Part shown: positions 12,601-21,342 of the stretch, one piece after another
Layout: every line of letters starts with the position of its first letter
Numbering within the stretch: position 1 is the first letter of the stretch
Assembly (NCBI RefSeq): GCF_008297975.1
Contig: NZ_VLNY01000002.1
Span: 668,073 to 732,072, forward strand
Reading direction: 5' to 3'
Source of the DNA: Antrihabitans cavernicola
GTDB lineage: Bacteria > Actinomycetota > Actinomycetes > Mycobacteriales > Mycobacteriaceae
Length of the DNA: 64,000 nucleotides
Translations under genes and position numbers: made by a program
The notes under the pieces: model-generated
Told to the model about the DNA's origin: nothing
The model's database searches: none
The model's input: the letters and a program-made list of their open reading frames with translations, nothing else

Positions 12601-13045
12601 CTTCTACGGACTGCGCCGCGGCGACGAACACCGGGTCAAGCTCGGCCCGGGTGTCGAATTGTTGATCGGACTCGAAGCGATCTCCGAACCCGACGAACGC
12701 GGCATGCGGACCGTGATGTGCATCCTCAACGGTCAACTACGCCCGGTATCGGTGCGTGATCGGTCCGTCTCCGCCGACGTTCCCGCCGCGGAGAAGGCAG
12801 AGAAGGGCAACCCGGCGCACATTCCGGCACCGTTCGCCGGTGTCGTGACGCTCTCCATCGCGGTCGGCGACAAGATCACAGCCGGCGACACCGTCGCGAC
12901 CATCGAAGCCATGAAAATGGAAGCCGCGATCACCGCCCCACGCGGGGGCACCGTCACCCGCTTGGCGATCGGAGCCGTCCAACAAGTCGAAGGCGGCGAC
13001 CTGCTCGCCGAGGTCGCGTTCAGCGAGGAATCGAGCGCGGAGTAG
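9638..13045 (+). CDS. pyc: Pyruvate carboxylase
   Basis: ATP- and biotin-dependent carboxylation of pyruvate to oxaloacetate, the main anaplerotic step. The 1135-residue single chain has the three expected domains: biotin carboxylase (start FSKVLVANRGEIAIRAFRAA, Gly-rich ATP loop AVAGGGGRGMRRV, MNPRIQVEHTVTEEV) to about residue 460; carboxyltransferase (DTTFRDAHQSLLATRVRT, then the IKDMAGLLRAPA segment) at about 530-1000; and a C-terminal biotin carrier with the lysine in EAMKMEAAI. Length matches the mycobacterial enzyme. ATG 9638 gives the family start; a GGGAGG at 9608-9613 is rather far upstream. The next gene, rsmD, starts 3 bases after its stop, the same order as in Mycobacterium. Confidence 0.97.
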   Translation: MFSKVLVANRGEIAIRAFRAAYELGAGTVAVFPYEDRNSVHRLKADESYQIGEEGHPVRAYLTVEEIVAAAKKSGADAVYPGYGFLSENPDLAAACKKAGLTFVGPSAEILELTGNKARAIAAAKAAGLPVLASSEPSADIEELIEASKTMHFPLFVKAVAGGGGRGMRRVAEPELLRESIEAAAREAESAFGDPTVFLEQAVVDPRHIEVQILADQHGNVIHLFERDCSVQRRHQKVIELAPAPNLPEDLRAKICADAVAFAKQIGYTCAGTVEFLLDKRGQHVFIEMNPRIQVEHTVTEEVTDVDLVQSQLRIASGESLDDLGLSQETIVLRGAALQCRITTEDPANGFRPDTGRITAYRTPGGAGVRLDGGSSLGAEVGAYFDSMLVKLTCRGRDFPTAVARARRAVTEFRIRGVSTNIPFLQAVLDDPDFREGRVTTSFIEERPQLLTMRSSADRGTKILTYLADVTVNKPHGERPSTVYPHDKLPDIDLTVAPPDGSRQRLLTLGPDGFAAALREQKALAVTDTTFRDAHQSLLATRVRTTGLLGVAGHVARLTPELLSIEAWGGATYDVALRFLHEDPWERLAALREAVPNICLQMLLRGRNTVGYTPYPDDVARAFVTEATDTGVDIFRIFDALNNVDQMRPAIDAVRETGTALAEVAMSYTGDLANPAEQLYTLDYYLRLAEQIVDAGAHVLAIKDMAGLLRAPAATTLVTALRKNFDLPVHVHTHDTPGGQLATYLAAWQAGADAVDGASAAMAGTTSQPALSAIVAAAAHTERDTGLDLQNVCDLEPYWEALRKVYKPFESGLPAPTGRVYTHEIPGGQLSNLRQQAIALGLGDRFEEVEAKYAAADRLLGRLVKVTPSSKVVGDLALALVGTGVDVQAFAADPGSYDIPDSVIGFLRGDLGTPAGGWPEPFRTRALEGRGATKPVTALTPADETGLAGTSLQRQATLNRLLFPGPTKEFEAHREQYGDTSGLSANQFFYGLRRGDEHRVKLGPGVELLIGLEAISEPDERGMRTVMCILNGQLRPVSVRDRSVSADVPAAEKAEKGNPAHIPAPFAGVVTLSIAVGDKITAGDTVATIEAMKMEAAITAPRGGTVTRLAIGAVQQVEGGDLLAEVAFSEESSAE

Positions 13046-13048
13046 ACC

Positions 13049-13618
13049 GTGCCGAGAATCGTGGCGGGCGTCGCGCGGGGACGCCGCCTGCAGGTGCCGC
13101 CTGCCGGGACGCGGCCGACCTCCGATCGGGTGCGGGAAGCGGTGTTCAACGCCATCGTGAGTCGCATCGATCTCGACGGGGCGCGCGTACTCGATCTCTA
13201 CGCGGGCTCGGGTGCGCTGGGGCTGGAGGCGCTCTCGCGCGGTGCAGGCCACGTGCTGCTCGTGGAGTCCGATGCGAAGGCGGCGGGGACCGTCAAGGAC
13301 AACGCCGCGGTGGTGAACATGCCAGGTTCCGTGGTTCGGGTGTCTTCTGTCGCGGCGGTGCTGGCAACTGCTCCCGACGAGCCGTACGACCTGGTCTTCG
13401 CCGATCCGCCGTATGCGGTGTCGGACGATTCGGTCGAGTCCGACCTAGTCGCGCTGCTCGCGCACAGCTGGGTCGAGACGGATTCGGTTGTGGCTCTGGA
13501 ACGTTCGTCACGTTCGCCGGATACCACCTGGCCCGCGGGCTATGAAGTGCTTCGGGTACGCAAGTACGGCGAAGCCAAGATCGAGCTCGCACGGGTAATC
13601 GCAACTGATAGCGTCTGA
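13049..13618 (+). CDS. rsmD: 16S rRNA m2G966 methyltransferase RsmD
   Basis: SAM-dependent methylation of guanine 966 in 16S rRNA during 30S assembly. The 189-residue protein starts with the typical [16 protein letters not shown] and has the SAM motif [20 protein letters not shown] and the catalytic motif ADPPY, the N6/N2-methyltransferase (D/N)PPY signature. A GTG start at 13049 lies 3 bases after pyc. coaD follows 4 bases downstream, the usual rsmD-coaD pairing, so the three genes are probably one transcript. Confidence 0.93.
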   Translation: MPRIVAGVARGRRLQVPPAGTRPTSDRVREAVFNAIVSRIDLDGARVLDLYAGSGALGLEALSRGAGHVLLVESDAKAAGTVKDNAAVVNMPGSVVRVSSVAAVLATAPDEPYDLVFADPPYAVSDDSVESDLVALLAHSWVETDSVVALERSSRSPDTTWPAGYEVLRVRKYGEAKIELARVIATDSV

Positions 13619-13622
13619 GACC

Positions 13623-14120
13623 ATGACAGGTGCCGTCTGCCCCGGTTCGTTCGATCCCGTGACCAACGGTCACCTCGACGTCATCGGAAGGGCCGCTGCG
13701 CAATTCGACGAAATCATCGTCACCGTGATGATCAACAAGAGCAAGAGCGGGTTGTTCAGCATCGACGAGCGCATCGAGATGCTCCGGGATTCCACACAGC
13801 ACCTGCCGAACGTTCGCGTCGACTCCTGGCACGGCCTTCTCGTCGACTTCGCCAAACAGCAGGGTGTCGCGGCGATCGTCAAAGGCCTCCGGGGCGCCAA
13901 CGACTTCGACTACGAGCTGCAGATGGCACAGATGAACCAAAAGCTCACCGGCGTCGACACGCTGTTCATCGCCACCAACCCCACCTACAGCTACCTGTCC
14001 AGTTCGTTGGTCAAGGAAGTCGCCACGTTCGGCGGCGATGTGGCAGACATGTTGCCTGCCGAGGTGCACAAGCGGCTGCTTGCGCGCATCGCCGAGCGCA
14101 AGGCGCAGTCAGGGACGTAG
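13623..14120 (+). CDS. coaD: Phosphopantetheine adenylyltransferase CoaD
   Basis: Adenylates 4'-phosphopantetheine to dephospho-CoA, the penultimate step of CoA synthesis. The 165-residue length is normal. It has the nucleotidyltransferase start [16 protein letters not shown], with NGH as the TxGH-type ATP motif, [19 protein letters not shown] for substrate binding and [14 protein letters not shown] as the C-terminal ISSTxxR-like motif. It follows rsmD by 4 bases and is probably the last gene of the pyc transcript. Confidence 0.96.
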   Translation: MTGAVCPGSFDPVTNGHLDVIGRAAAQFDEIIVTVMINKSKSGLFSIDERIEMLRDSTQHLPNVRVDSWHGLLVDFAKQQGVAAIVKGLRGANDFDYELQMAQMNQKLTGVDTLFIATNPTYSYLSSSLVKEVATFGGDVADMLPAEVHKRLLARIAERKAQSGT

Positions 14121-14262
14121 GCGCCGACCGGCGTCACAGGATCGAATCCCGACACACCGCTGTCGCAACGGGACGGGACCCGTCGCGGCGGGCAAACTGG
14201 TCGTCGACGATGTTCATACCCGCGTGCGCGGGCTCCGACGCGGCAGAGGATTGGGGTTTTTC

Positions 14263-15012
14263 GTGTACCGGGTATTCGAGGCGCTCGACGAGTTGGTGGC
14301 GATCGTCGAAGAGGCGCGCGGCATTCCCCCTACTCGGAGCTGTGTGGTTCCGCGTGGCGACGTGCTCGATCTGCTCGACGACGTTCGTGAGGCACTCCCT
14401 GGCGAGCTCGACGACGCTCAGGACGTTCTCGATCACCGCGACAAGTTGGTCGGCGATGCACGCTCGACTGCCGAGTCCACGGTGACGAGCGCGAACGCGC
14501 AGGCCGAAGACACAGTCGAGACCGCCCGTGAAGACGCGGATCGATTGCTGGCCGACGCCAAGGACCAGGCCGATCGGATGGTCAGCGAAGCGCGTTCGCA
14601 TGCCGAGCAGCTGGTGGCCGATGCCCAGGCTCTGGCGGCTTCGACCGTTGCGGAGGCCAATCGTGAGCACGAGGCGGTGACGGGACGTGCCCGTTCCGAG
14701 GCGGATCGCATGATCGAAGCGGGCAAGGCGTCCTACGATCGCTCGGTCGCGGAAGGTACGTCGGAGCAGCAGCGATTGGTCGCGCAGACCGAGGTGGTGC
14801 AGGCCGCGCACGCCGAATCCGCTCGCGTGATCGATGGCGCGCATGCCGAATCCGATCGGCTGCGAGCCGACTGCGATCTGTATGTCGACTCCAAGCTCGC
14901 CGAGTTCGAAGAATTTCTCAGCGGCACCGTTCGCACGGTCGGTCGCGGGCGGCAGCAGCTGCGAACCGGTTCCGGCGTTCCCGACTACGCGGCGGACACA
15001 GCGCGCCGCTGA
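14263..15012 (+). CDS. sepIVA: Septal DivIVA-domain protein SepIVA
   Basis: Homologue of the mycobacterial essential cell-division protein SepIVA (Rv2927c), by gene position and sequence character. The 249-residue protein has a short N-terminal DivIVA-like region (VFEALDELVAIVEEARGIP, then DVLDLLDDVREALP) followed by about 160 residues of Ala/Glu/Arg-rich heptads (DARSTAESTVTSANAQAED and similar repeats), a long coiled coil expected to drive assembly at the septum or sub-pole. Cytoplasmic, no membrane segment. GTG 14263 is the best start: the reading frame is open further upstream into coaD, but the conserved sequence begins at VYRVFEALD. The downstream DUF177-rpmF-rnc-mutM order is as in mycobacteria. 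Confidence 0.85.
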   Translation: MYRVFEALDELVAIVEEARGIPPTRSCVVPRGDVLDLLDDVREALPGELDDAQDVLDHRDKLVGDARSTAESTVTSANAQAEDTVETAREDADRLLADAKDQADRMVSEARSHAEQLVADAQALAASTVAEANREHEAVTGRARSEADRMIEAGKASYDRSVAEGTSEQQRLVAQTEVVQAAHAESARVIDGAHAESDRLRADCDLYVDSKLAEFEEFLSGTVRTVGRGRQQLRTGSGVPDYAADTARR

Positions 15013-15105
15013 CATACCCGCGGGTAGCGAGCCTTTTGGTCGTACCGTCGGTCTCGCGTATCGTGGAGTGGTTGCCCTGTAGCGCTACCAGCGGAGAAAT
15101 ACCCA

Positions 15106-15723
15106 ATGTCAGGTAAGTCCCAGCACGCTTCGCGTCGTCATCTGACGGACGCGGATTTCGTGGTGGACACACGGTCCTTGGGTCGCCGTCCCGGATCGAT
15201 GAAAGAGATCGACCGGACCATCGCTGCTCCGCATCGCATCGGGCTCGATTTGATTGCCATCGAAGAGGGCACGCCGATCGAGCTGTCGCTTCGGTTGGAA
15301 GCGGTGTCGGAGGGAGTGTTGATCACCGGGACCGTCGATGCGGCAACGGTGGGGGAATGCTCGCGCTGCCTGGAACCGTTCGAGGATCGGGTGAGTCTGC
15401 CTCTCACCGAGCTGTTCGCTTATCCGAACAGTGCGACGGAGCAGACGACCGAATCCGACGAGATCTATCGCGTCGTCGACGATCACATCGATCTCGAGCC
15501 CGTGATCATCGACGCAGTGGGCCTCGCGTTGCCGCTGCAGCCGTTGTGCACCCCCGATTGCGAGGGTTTGTGCTCGGAATGTGGCGTTCGCCTGGCGATT
15601 GCAGGATCGGAGCACAAACATGAGATACTTGACCCTCGCTGGGCTGGGCTCGCAGCCAAATTCGGTACCGATGCCGCCAGTGACAAACCTGTGAACGAAG
15701 ATTCCGATTTCGAGGAGAAGTAG
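15106..15723 (+). CDS. YceD/DUF177 family protein
   Basis: A 205-residue member of the YceD/DUF177 family, linked in bacteria and plastids to 23S rRNA accumulation and almost always found beside rpmF, as here. Its C-terminal half has a small Cys cluster, CSRCLEPF followed by [13 protein letters not shown], likely a metal site. The C-terminus ends in an acidic tail (NEDSDFEEK). The rpmF start lies 2 bases downstream, so the pair is co-translated. The biochemical activity is unknown. The 93 bases upstream contain the probable start of this ribosomal/RNA-processing transcript. Confidence 0.85.
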   Translation: MSGKSQHASRRHLTDADFVVDTRSLGRRPGSMKEIDRTIAAPHRIGLDLIAIEEGTPIELSLRLEAVSEGVLITGTVDAATVGECSRCLEPFEDRVSLPLTELFAYPNSATEQTTESDEIYRVVDDHIDLEPVIIDAVGLALPLQPLCTPDCEGLCSECGVRLAIAGSEHKHEILDPRWAGLAAKFGTDAASDKPVNEDSDFEEK

Positions 15724-15725
15724 AA

Positions 15726-15908
15726 GTGGCTGTTCCCAAGCGCAAAATGTCGCGTTCGAACACACGGTCGCGGCGTAGCCAGTGGAAGACCACTGCGCCC
15801 ACGCTGATCACGTGCCCGAACCGTGGCTGTGGCGAGAAGACTCTCCCGCACACCGCGTGCCCGTCTTGCGGTACGTACAAGGGTCGACAGGTCACAGCAG
15901 CGGTCTGA
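15726..15908 (+). CDS. rpmF: 50S ribosomal protein L32
   Basis: Sixty residues with the universal L32 start [19 protein letters not shown] and a zinc-ribbon form: CPNRGCGEK and [10 protein letters not shown] supply the Cys pairs. Starts at GTG 15726, 2 bases after the DUF177 stop. Presence of the cysteines marks the zinc-binding paralogue type expressed in zinc-sufficient cells. Confidence 0.96.
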   Translation: MAVPKRKMSRSNTRSRRSQWKTTAPTLITCPNRGCGEKTLPHTACPSCGTYKGRQVTAAV

Positions 15909-15927
15909 CGGCTGCTCCGGGATCGAC

Positions 15928-16680
15928 GTGGCGAGCAAAAGCGCCAGTGCGGCTTCGACCAATGACGATGTTGCGTGGGTCAGCGATGCGGACTATTCCA
16001 GTCTGCTCGCTGCCCTCGGCATCGACCTTCAGCCTGCGCTGTTGACGCTTGCGCTCACCCATCGGTCCTATGCCTACGAAAACGGTGGCTTGCCCACGAA
16101 CGAACGCCTCGAGTTTCTCGGCGATTCGGTTCTCGGGCTGAGCATCACCGAAAAGCTGTATCGCACTCACCCCGAGAAGTCGGAGGGTGAGCTAGCGAAG
16201 CTGCGCGCCAGCGTCGTCAATATGCACGCTCTCGCTGAGGTTGCTCGCGGCCTCGGTGAAGGCGGTCTCGGGACCTACCTGCTGCTCGGTAAGGGCGAAG
16301 AGCAGACGGGTGGCCGGGACAAAGCCAGCATCCTGGCGGACGGCATGGAATCTCTGCTCGGCGCAATCCATCTGGAACACGGTATCGACGCCGCTCGCAC
16401 CGTCGTATTGGATCTCTTCGACGAGTTGCTCGAGCGTGCACCCAAGATGGGTGCCGGCCTCGATTGGAAGACCAGCCTGCAAGAATTGACCGCCGAGAAG
16501 AGCCTCGGCGTTCCGGTGTACGAGATAACCTCCACCGGGCCCGATCACGACAAAGAGTTCACGGCAACCGTTTTGGTGAGCGGATCGCCGCTCGGAACCG
16601 GTGTCGGGCGGTCGAAGAAGGAAGCGGAGCAGAAGGCGGCCAGCACCGCGTGGAACGCGCTGTCGCCTGACGCCGACTGA
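15928..16680 (+). CDS. rnc: Ribonuclease III
   Basis: Double-stranded RNA endonuclease that processes rRNA precursors and structured mRNAs. The 250-residue protein has the catalytic signature [13 protein letters not shown] near residue 55-70, the second metal-site region ([16 protein letters not shown]) and a C-terminal dsRNA-binding domain ([14 protein letters not shown] to [18 protein letters not shown]). GTG 15928 is chosen because it opens just after rpmF; the first 25 residues are Ser/Ala-rich and not conserved, so the exact start is less certain. mutM follows 9 bases downstream. Confidence 0.95.
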   Translation: MASKSASAASTNDDVAWVSDADYSSLLAALGIDLQPALLTLALTHRSYAYENGGLPTNERLEFLGDSVLGLSITEKLYRTHPEKSEGELAKLRASVVNMHALAEVARGLGEGGLGTYLLLGKGEEQTGGRDKASILADGMESLLGAIHLEHGIDAARTVVLDLFDELLERAPKMGAGLDWKTSLQELTAEKSLGVPVYEITSTGPDHDKEFTATVLVSGSPLGTGVGRSKKEAEQKAASTAWNALSPDAD

Positions 16681-16689
16681 TCCGGCCGC

Positions 16690-17550
16690 ATGCCTGAACT
16701 TCCCGAAGTCGAGGTAGTTCGCCGCGGCCTTGCTACGCACGTCGTCGGTGCGACGATCGAATCCGTCGAGGTGTTGCATCCCCGAGCAATTCGCCGCCAT
16801 GAACCCGGAGCGCACGACCTTTCGGCGCGACTGATCGGGCAGACGTTCGCTGCCGCCCAGCGACGCGGCAAGTATCTGTGGCTCGAACTCGAACCTGCGG
16901 GCGAGGCGTTGGTTGTTCATCTGGGAATGAGTGGCCAGATGCTGGTCCAAGATCCTGCCGTCGATCGCGAGAAGCACGCTCGGATCGTCACCACACTCGA
17001 TTCCGGCGCGGAGCTGCGATTCGTCGATCAGCGCACCTTCGGGGGCTGGGCGTTGGCCCCGTTGGTGACGGTGGACGGAACTGTGGTTCCCGAGCCGGTC
17101 GCTCATATCGCGCGAGATCCGATGGATGCTTTGTTCGACGTCGAATCGGTCGTTACGACGTTGCGCGGCAAGCACACCGAGATCAAACGCGCGCTGCTCG
17201 ATCAAACGGTGGTCTCCGGAGTCGGTAACATCTACGCCGACGAAGCGCTGTGGCGGGCAAAGCTGCACGGCAACCGGCTGACGGACAAATTGAGCAGGCC
17301 GGCGCTGCGGTCGCTGATGAATTCGGTGCATGCGGTGATGGGGGAGGCGCTCGTGGAGGGCGGCACCTCGTTCGATTCGCTTTACGTCAACGTCAACGGC
17401 CAGTCCGGCTACTTCGATCGATCGCTCAATGCCTATGGGCGCGAAGATCTTCCGTGTAAGCGCTGCGGTGGCCCGATGCGACGCGAGAAATTCATGAACC
17501 GATCGTCGTTCTCGTGCCCACGGTGTCAGCCGCGGCCGCGGGGCGTATGA
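16690..17550 (+). CDS. mutM: Formamidopyrimidine-DNA glycosylase MutM (Fpg)
   Basis: Removes oxidised purines such as 8-oxoguanine and nicks the abasic site. The 286-residue protein has the essential N-terminus [13 protein letters not shown] (the proline after Met is the Schiff-base nucleophile, followed by the catalytic Glu), the helix-two-turn-helix ([19 protein letters not shown]) and a C-terminal zinc finger [10 protein letters not shown] to CPRCQ. The order rnc-mutM matches mycobacteria. Confidence 0.96.
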   Translation: MPELPEVEVVRRGLATHVVGATIESVEVLHPRAIRRHEPGAHDLSARLIGQTFAAAQRRGKYLWLELEPAGEALVVHLGMSGQMLVQDPAVDREKHARIVTTLDSGAELRFVDQRTFGGWALAPLVTVDGTVVPEPVAHIARDPMDALFDVESVVTTLRGKHTEIKRALLDQTVVSGVGNIYADEALWRAKLHGNRLTDKLSRPALRSLMNSVHAVMGEALVEGGTSFDSLYVNVNGQSGYFDRSLNAYGREDLPCKRCGGPMRREKFMNRSSFSCPRCQPRPRGV

Positions 17551-17684
17551 GGTCAACCGTCGCGAGCCGGGGGACTCCCACCTGCTCCTTACGGTGTCAG
17601 GGGATCCCTCGCTCAGTCTGAAATTTGCACAGCACGGGTCGGCCCCGCACGCTACCGTCGTAACGTATCGATCGAGGAGGGCGG

Positions 17685-18263
17685 ATGCGCAAGCTCACGT
17701 ACTACGTCGCGGCAACCATCGACGGCTTCATCGCCGCGACGGACGGGTCGGTCGACTTCTTCCCGGTCGGTGGTGATCACGGTCCGGCAATCACGGCTCA
17801 GTATCCGGAGACGGTGCCGACCAAGGTGCGCGAAGCGCTGGGGATCGACAGCGAGAACGGCGAATTCGACTCCGTGCTGATGGGGCGCAAGACCTACGAC
17901 TTCGGCGTCAAGACGGGTACCGCCAGCCCGTACGCGCACCTTCGGCAGTTCGTGGTGTCGCGGACGCTGGCCGAGAGTCCTGATCCGGCAATAGAACTCG
18001 TCGCCGACCCCACGGCGAAGGTCCGCGAGCTGAAGAAGGAACTCGGCCACAACGGCATCTGGCTCTGCGGTGGCGGCGAACTGGCGCACGCTCTGCTGCC
18101 CGAGATCGATCAGATATTCGTCAAGATCTACCCGATAGTTCTCGGAACCGGTCGGCCGTTGTTCGGTGCGGGTGGCGGCGTCGGTGCGCCCCTGGACTTC
18201 CGGGTGATGACCAGCCGGGTCTTCGCCGACGGCGTCGCGTTCATGAAGTATCAGAGGACCTGA
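17685..18263 (+). CDS. Dihydrofolate reductase/RibD C-terminal-like protein
   Basis: A 192-residue RibD C-terminal/DHFR-fold reductase. It begins RKLTYYVAATIDGFIA and has the nucleotide-site pattern LMGRKTYDFG and the Gly-rich ELGHNGIWLCGGGELAHALL. Such stand-alone proteins probably bind NADPH; their substrates are mostly unknown and they are not the folate enzyme proper. A ribosome site GAGGAGG lies just before the ATG. The GTG of the PHP-domain gene follows 3 bases after its stop, so the two are coupled. The 134-base gap before it shows no clear structure. Confidence 0.75.
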   Translation: MRKLTYYVAATIDGFIAATDGSVDFFPVGGDHGPAITAQYPETVPTKVREALGIDSENGEFDSVLMGRKTYDFGVKTGTASPYAHLRQFVVSRTLAESPDPAIELVADPTAKVRELKKELGHNGIWLCGGGELAHALLPEIDQIFVKIYPIVLGTGRPLFGAGGGVGAPLDFRVMTSRVFADGVAFMKYQRT

Positions 18264-18266
18264 TCG

Positions 18267-19280
18267 GTGGATCCGACAGTTGCCCTCCGCGAGGTCGCAT
18301 ACTGGCTGGAACGCTCACGCGCAGAGACGCATCGGGTGAAGGCGTATCGCAAGGCCGCCGACATCGTCGACGGCCTCGACGACGCCGAGCGTGCCGAACA
18401 CGGTCGGACGAACAGCTGGACCACCCTTGCCGGGATCGGACCGAAGACCGCCGCGGTGATCTCGCAGGCGGTTGCGGGCCGCGAGCCCGACTATCTCGCC
18501 GAGGTCAAGGGCAAAGCCGAACCCATCGGCGAAGGCGGGACCGAACTGCTCGCCGCACTGCGAGGCGATCTCCATACACACTCCAACTGGTCCGACGGCG
18601 GAAGCCCGATCGCGGAAATGATGCGCACGGCAGTCGCGTTGGGCCACGAGTATTGCGCGCTGACCGACCACTCACCGCGATTGACGGTTGCCAACGGGCT
18701 GTCGGCGGAACGGCTGCGCTCGCAGCTCGAGGTCATTGCGGAGTTGCAAGCCGAGCTCGCTCCATTCCGAATTCTCACGGGCATCGAGGTTGACATCCTC
18801 GACAACGGCACCCTTGATCAGGACGATGACTTGCTCGCCGAACTCGATATCGTCGTCGCGAGTGTGCATTCGAACCTCCGCGCGGACAGCGCGGCGATGA
18901 CGCGACGCATGGTCAAGGCCATCGCGAATCCTCATGTCGACGTACTGGGGCACTGCACCGGCCGGCTGGTCGAGGGCAATCGCGGAACCCGACCGGAGTC
19001 GAAATTCGACGCGGCGATCATCTTCGAAGCATGCAAGCAGTTCGGGACGGCCGTCGAGATAAACAGTCGCCCGGAACGCCAAGACCCGCCCATGCGGCTG
19101 ATGGAGATGGCGCTGGAGACCGGCTGCTACTTCTCCATCGATACCGATGCCCACGCACCAGGCCAACTCGATTGGCAGGGTTACGGATGCGAACGCGCGC
19201 AGGAATGCGGCGTGCCCGCCGAACGCGTCATCAACACGTGGTCGGCGGACGAACTGTTGGAGTGGGTGGCGCCCGCCTAG
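18267..19280 (+). CDS. PHP-domain phosphoesterase with N-terminal HhH region
   Basis: A 337-residue protein. Residues 1-80 resemble the helix-hairpin-helix region of family X DNA polymerases (YRKAADIVDGL, then LAGIGPKTAAVISQAV). Residues 90-337 are a PHP hydrolase domain with the metal motifs GDLHTHSNWSDGG, LTDHSPR, GIEVDIL, ASVHSN, LGHCTGR and DTDAHAPGQL. It is like the C-terminal half of bacterial PolX without the polymerase domain, so a phosphoesterase or nuclease role in DNA repair or nucleotide metabolism is plausible but unproven. It starts at GTG 18267. Confidence 0.8.
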   Translation: MDPTVALREVAYWLERSRAETHRVKAYRKAADIVDGLDDAERAEHGRTNSWTTLAGIGPKTAAVISQAVAGREPDYLAEVKGKAEPIGEGGTELLAALRGDLHTHSNWSDGGSPIAEMMRTAVALGHEYCALTDHSPRLTVANGLSAERLRSQLEVIAELQAELAPFRILTGIEVDILDNGTLDQDDDLLAELDIVVASVHSNLRADSAAMTRRMVKAIANPHVDVLGHCTGRLVEGNRGTRPESKFDAAIIFEACKQFGTAVEINSRPERQDPPMRLMEMALETGCYFSIDTDAHAPGQLDWQGYGCERAQECGVPAERVINTWSADELLEWVAPA

Positions 19281-19290
19281 CGTTCACCGC

Positions 19291-19339
19291 CGTAAAGATT
19301 CCATCAAGTCGCCTGGTCAGGGCGTAAGAGGTCCGTAAG
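19291..19339 (+). promoter_or_regulatory. Candidate KdpE-type direct repeats upstream of kdp
   Basis: Three CGTAA(A/G) copies occur at 19291, 19323 and 19334. The last two are 11 bases apart and the first about three helical turns upstream, the tandem arrangement OmpR-family regulators such as KdpE use. They lie about 95-140 bases before the first small gene of the kdp operon. Function is inferred from position and spacing only. Confidence 0.35.
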
Positions 19340-19432
19340 CAACAGCGGAACCGTGCCCAGACGGAGAGATGCTGTGTTTCCTTCCAGCATCGACCTCGAC
19401 AGAAGCTGTCGAACTCATACAAAGGACTCTTG

Positions 19433-19558
19433 ATGGCTGATCTGGCCTATGTGCTGCTGATTTTCGGCGGCTTCGCTGTGTGCGCGCTGGTTCTGCGCGC
19501 GCTGTACGGCGGCGGTCCTTCGACGAAGTCGGGCGTCAGCAAAGGGGCGCCGTCATGA
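19433..19558 (+). CDS. Small membrane peptide preceding kdpF
   Basis: A 41-residue open frame with a single hydrophobic stretch (LAYVLLIFGGFAVCALVLRA) followed by a short polar Gly/Ser/Lys tail. It begins at ATG 19433 and its TGA overlaps the kdpF ATG by four bases (ATGA), the arrangement of real coupled genes. It is not KdpF itself, which follows. Its position suggests a second small regulatory or stabilising subunit for the Kdp ATPase, but no family is recognised. Confidence 0.6.
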   Translation: MADLAYVLLIFGGFAVCALVLRALYGGGPSTKSGVSKGAPS

Positions 19559-19653
19559 CAGCCGCCGGCCTACTGAGTGTGGCGTTGATCGTCGTGTCCG
19601 CTGCCCTCGTGATCTATCTTCTGATCGCCCTTCTGGACCCCGAGAGGTTTTAG
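19555..19653 (+). CDS. kdpF: K+-transporting ATPase subunit KdpF
   Basis: Thirty-two residues, one transmembrane helix (LLSVALIVVSAALVIYLLIA) and the hallmark KdpF ending LLDPERF. KdpF stabilises the KdpABC complex in the membrane. It overlaps the upstream 41-residue gene by four bases and ends 3 bases before kdpA. Confidence 0.9.
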   Translation: MTAAGLLSVALIVVSAALVIYLLIALLDPERF

Positions 19654-19656
19654 TAC

Positions 19657-21342
19657 ATGAATCCCGCTCTTGCCGCGGGACTGCAGATCGCATTGGTGGT
19701 CGGAGTTCTCGCGATTCTGTATGTCCCACTCGGCGACTACATGGCCCGGGTCTACACATCGGAGCGCGATCTTCGGATCGAGTCCCTGCTGTACCGGGTG
19801 TGCCGAATCGACTCTCGTACCGAACAGACCTGGTACGGCTACGCAGGTAGCCTGCTCGGGTTCTCACTCGCGAGCGTTCTCTTTCTGTATGTCCTGCAAC
19901 GTATTCAAGGCGTGCTGCCGATAAACAACGGCCTGCCCGGCGTCAGCCCGGCGGTCGCGTTCAACACTGCCGTGTCTTTCGTCACCAACACCAACTGGCA
20001 GTCGTATACGCCCGAAACGACGATGTCCAACCTCACCCAGCCGCTGGGACTCGCGGTGCAGAACTTTGTATCCGCTGCCGTCGGTATGGCGGTTGCCGTC
20101 GCGTTGATACGTGCATTGATCCGGGTTCGCGGTACCGGGGAGATAGGCAACTTCTGGGTGGATCTCACTCGGGGTAGCTTGCGCATTCTGCTCCCCGGGT
20201 CTTTCGTCGTGGCGCTGATACTGCTCAGCCAAGGCGTGATTCAGTCGTTCCACACCGGCTTCGCTTCGACCGGACTCGACGGCACCAGCGTCACCAACGC
20301 TCTGGCACCCGTGGCGTCGCAAGAGGCCATCAAGGAGTTCGGCACCAACGGTGGCGGAATTCTGGCAGCCAACTCTGCGCACCCGTTCGAAAACCCGACG
20401 CCGCTGAGCAACATCGTCGAAATCATTGCGCTGCTGTTGATCCCGGTGGCATTGACCCGCACCTTCGGGACCATGGTCGGCGATCGCAAGCAGGGGCTCA
20501 CGCTGGTTGCGGTGATGACATTGCTGTGGGGTGGTCTGCTCGCAGTGACCTTGGCGGCCGAATCCGGAACACGCGGTATCGCGGCCAAGGCCGCCGGAGC
20601 GATGATGGAAGGCAAGGAAGTTCGGTTCGGAATTCCCGGCTCGGCTTTGTTTGCGGTATCGACGACGGGAACCTCGACGGGAGCGGTCAACGCCGCGCAC
20701 GACAGCATGTCGCCCCTGGGGGGTGGCGCCGTGATCTTGAACATGCTGCTCGGCGAAATCGCGCCTGGTGGAACGGGAACCGGCCTGTACGGAATCCTGG
20801 TCCTCGCCTTGATCGCGGTGTTCGTCGGTGGTCTGCTGGTCGGGCGGACCCCCGAATATCTCGGCAAGAAGCTCGGCAAGCGCGAGATCACGTTGGCCTC
20901 CCTGTCTGTTCTGGTCATGCCCGCGTTGGTGTTGATCGGGGTCGGCATCACGTCGATCCTCGGCACCACCACCGGATTCCAAGGCAACAGCGGCGATCCC
21001 GGTAGTCCTCAATCCATCCACGGGTTCTCAGAAGTGGTCTACGCGTACGCGTCGGCGTCCAACAACAACGGCAGCGCGTTCGGCGGGTTGACGGTGACCA
21101 GCGACTGGTTCCAATCGTCGCTCGGCATCTGCATGCTCCTCGGGCGGTTGCTGCCGATCGTCTTCGTGCTGGCGCTGGCGGGATCCTTTGCCGCACAGAA
21201 GAAGACGCCGCCGACGGCGGGCACCCTCCCGACGAGCGGTCTGATGTTCGGTGGATTGCTCACCGGCACAGTGGTACTCGTCGCGGCCCTCACCTTCTTC
21301 CCGACCCTCGCACTGGGTCCCATCGCGGAGGCTTTGCAATGA
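19657..21342 (+). CDS. kdpA: K+-transporting ATPase subunit KdpA
   Basis: Potassium-selective channel-like subunit of the high-affinity Kdp pump. The 561 residues (E. coli 557) are polytopic, with four filter-loop regions of the Ktr/Trk fold visible as [48 protein letters not shown] and [14 protein letters not shown]. Its stop overlaps the kdpB ATG (ATGA). The whole kdpFABCDE set is complete and collinear. Confidence 0.97.
   Translation: MNPALAAGLQIALVVGVLAILYVPLGDYMARVYTSERDLRIESLLYRVCRIDSRTEQTWYGYAGSLLGFSLASVLFLYVLQRIQGVLPINNGLPGVSPAVAFNTAVSFVTNTNWQSYTPETTMSNLTQPLGLAVQNFVSAAVGMAVAVALIRALIRVRGTGEIGNFWVDLTRGSLRILLPGSFVVALILLSQGVIQSFHTGFASTGLDGTSVTNALAPVASQEAIKEFGTNGGGILAANSAHPFENPTPLSNIVEIIALLLIPVALTRTFGTMVGDRKQGLTLVAVMTLLWGGLLAVTLAAESGTRGIAAKAAGAMMEGKEVRFGIPGSALFAVSTTGTSTGAVNAAHDSMSPLGGGAVILNMLLGEIAPGGTGTGLYGILVLALIAVFVGGLLVGRTPEYLGKKLGKREITLASLSVLVMPALVLIGVGITSILGTTTGFQGNSGDPGSPQSIHGFSEVVYAYASASNNNGSAFGGLTVTSDWFQSSLGICMLLGRLLPIVFVLALAGSFAAQKKTPPTAGTLPTSGLMFGGLLTGTVVLVAALTFFPTLALGPIAEALQ

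Noticed and set aside
10574..12736. A 720-codon minus-strand open frame
   Set aside because: Antisense to pyc; composition is that of a shadow frame and the pyc frame is fully conserved.
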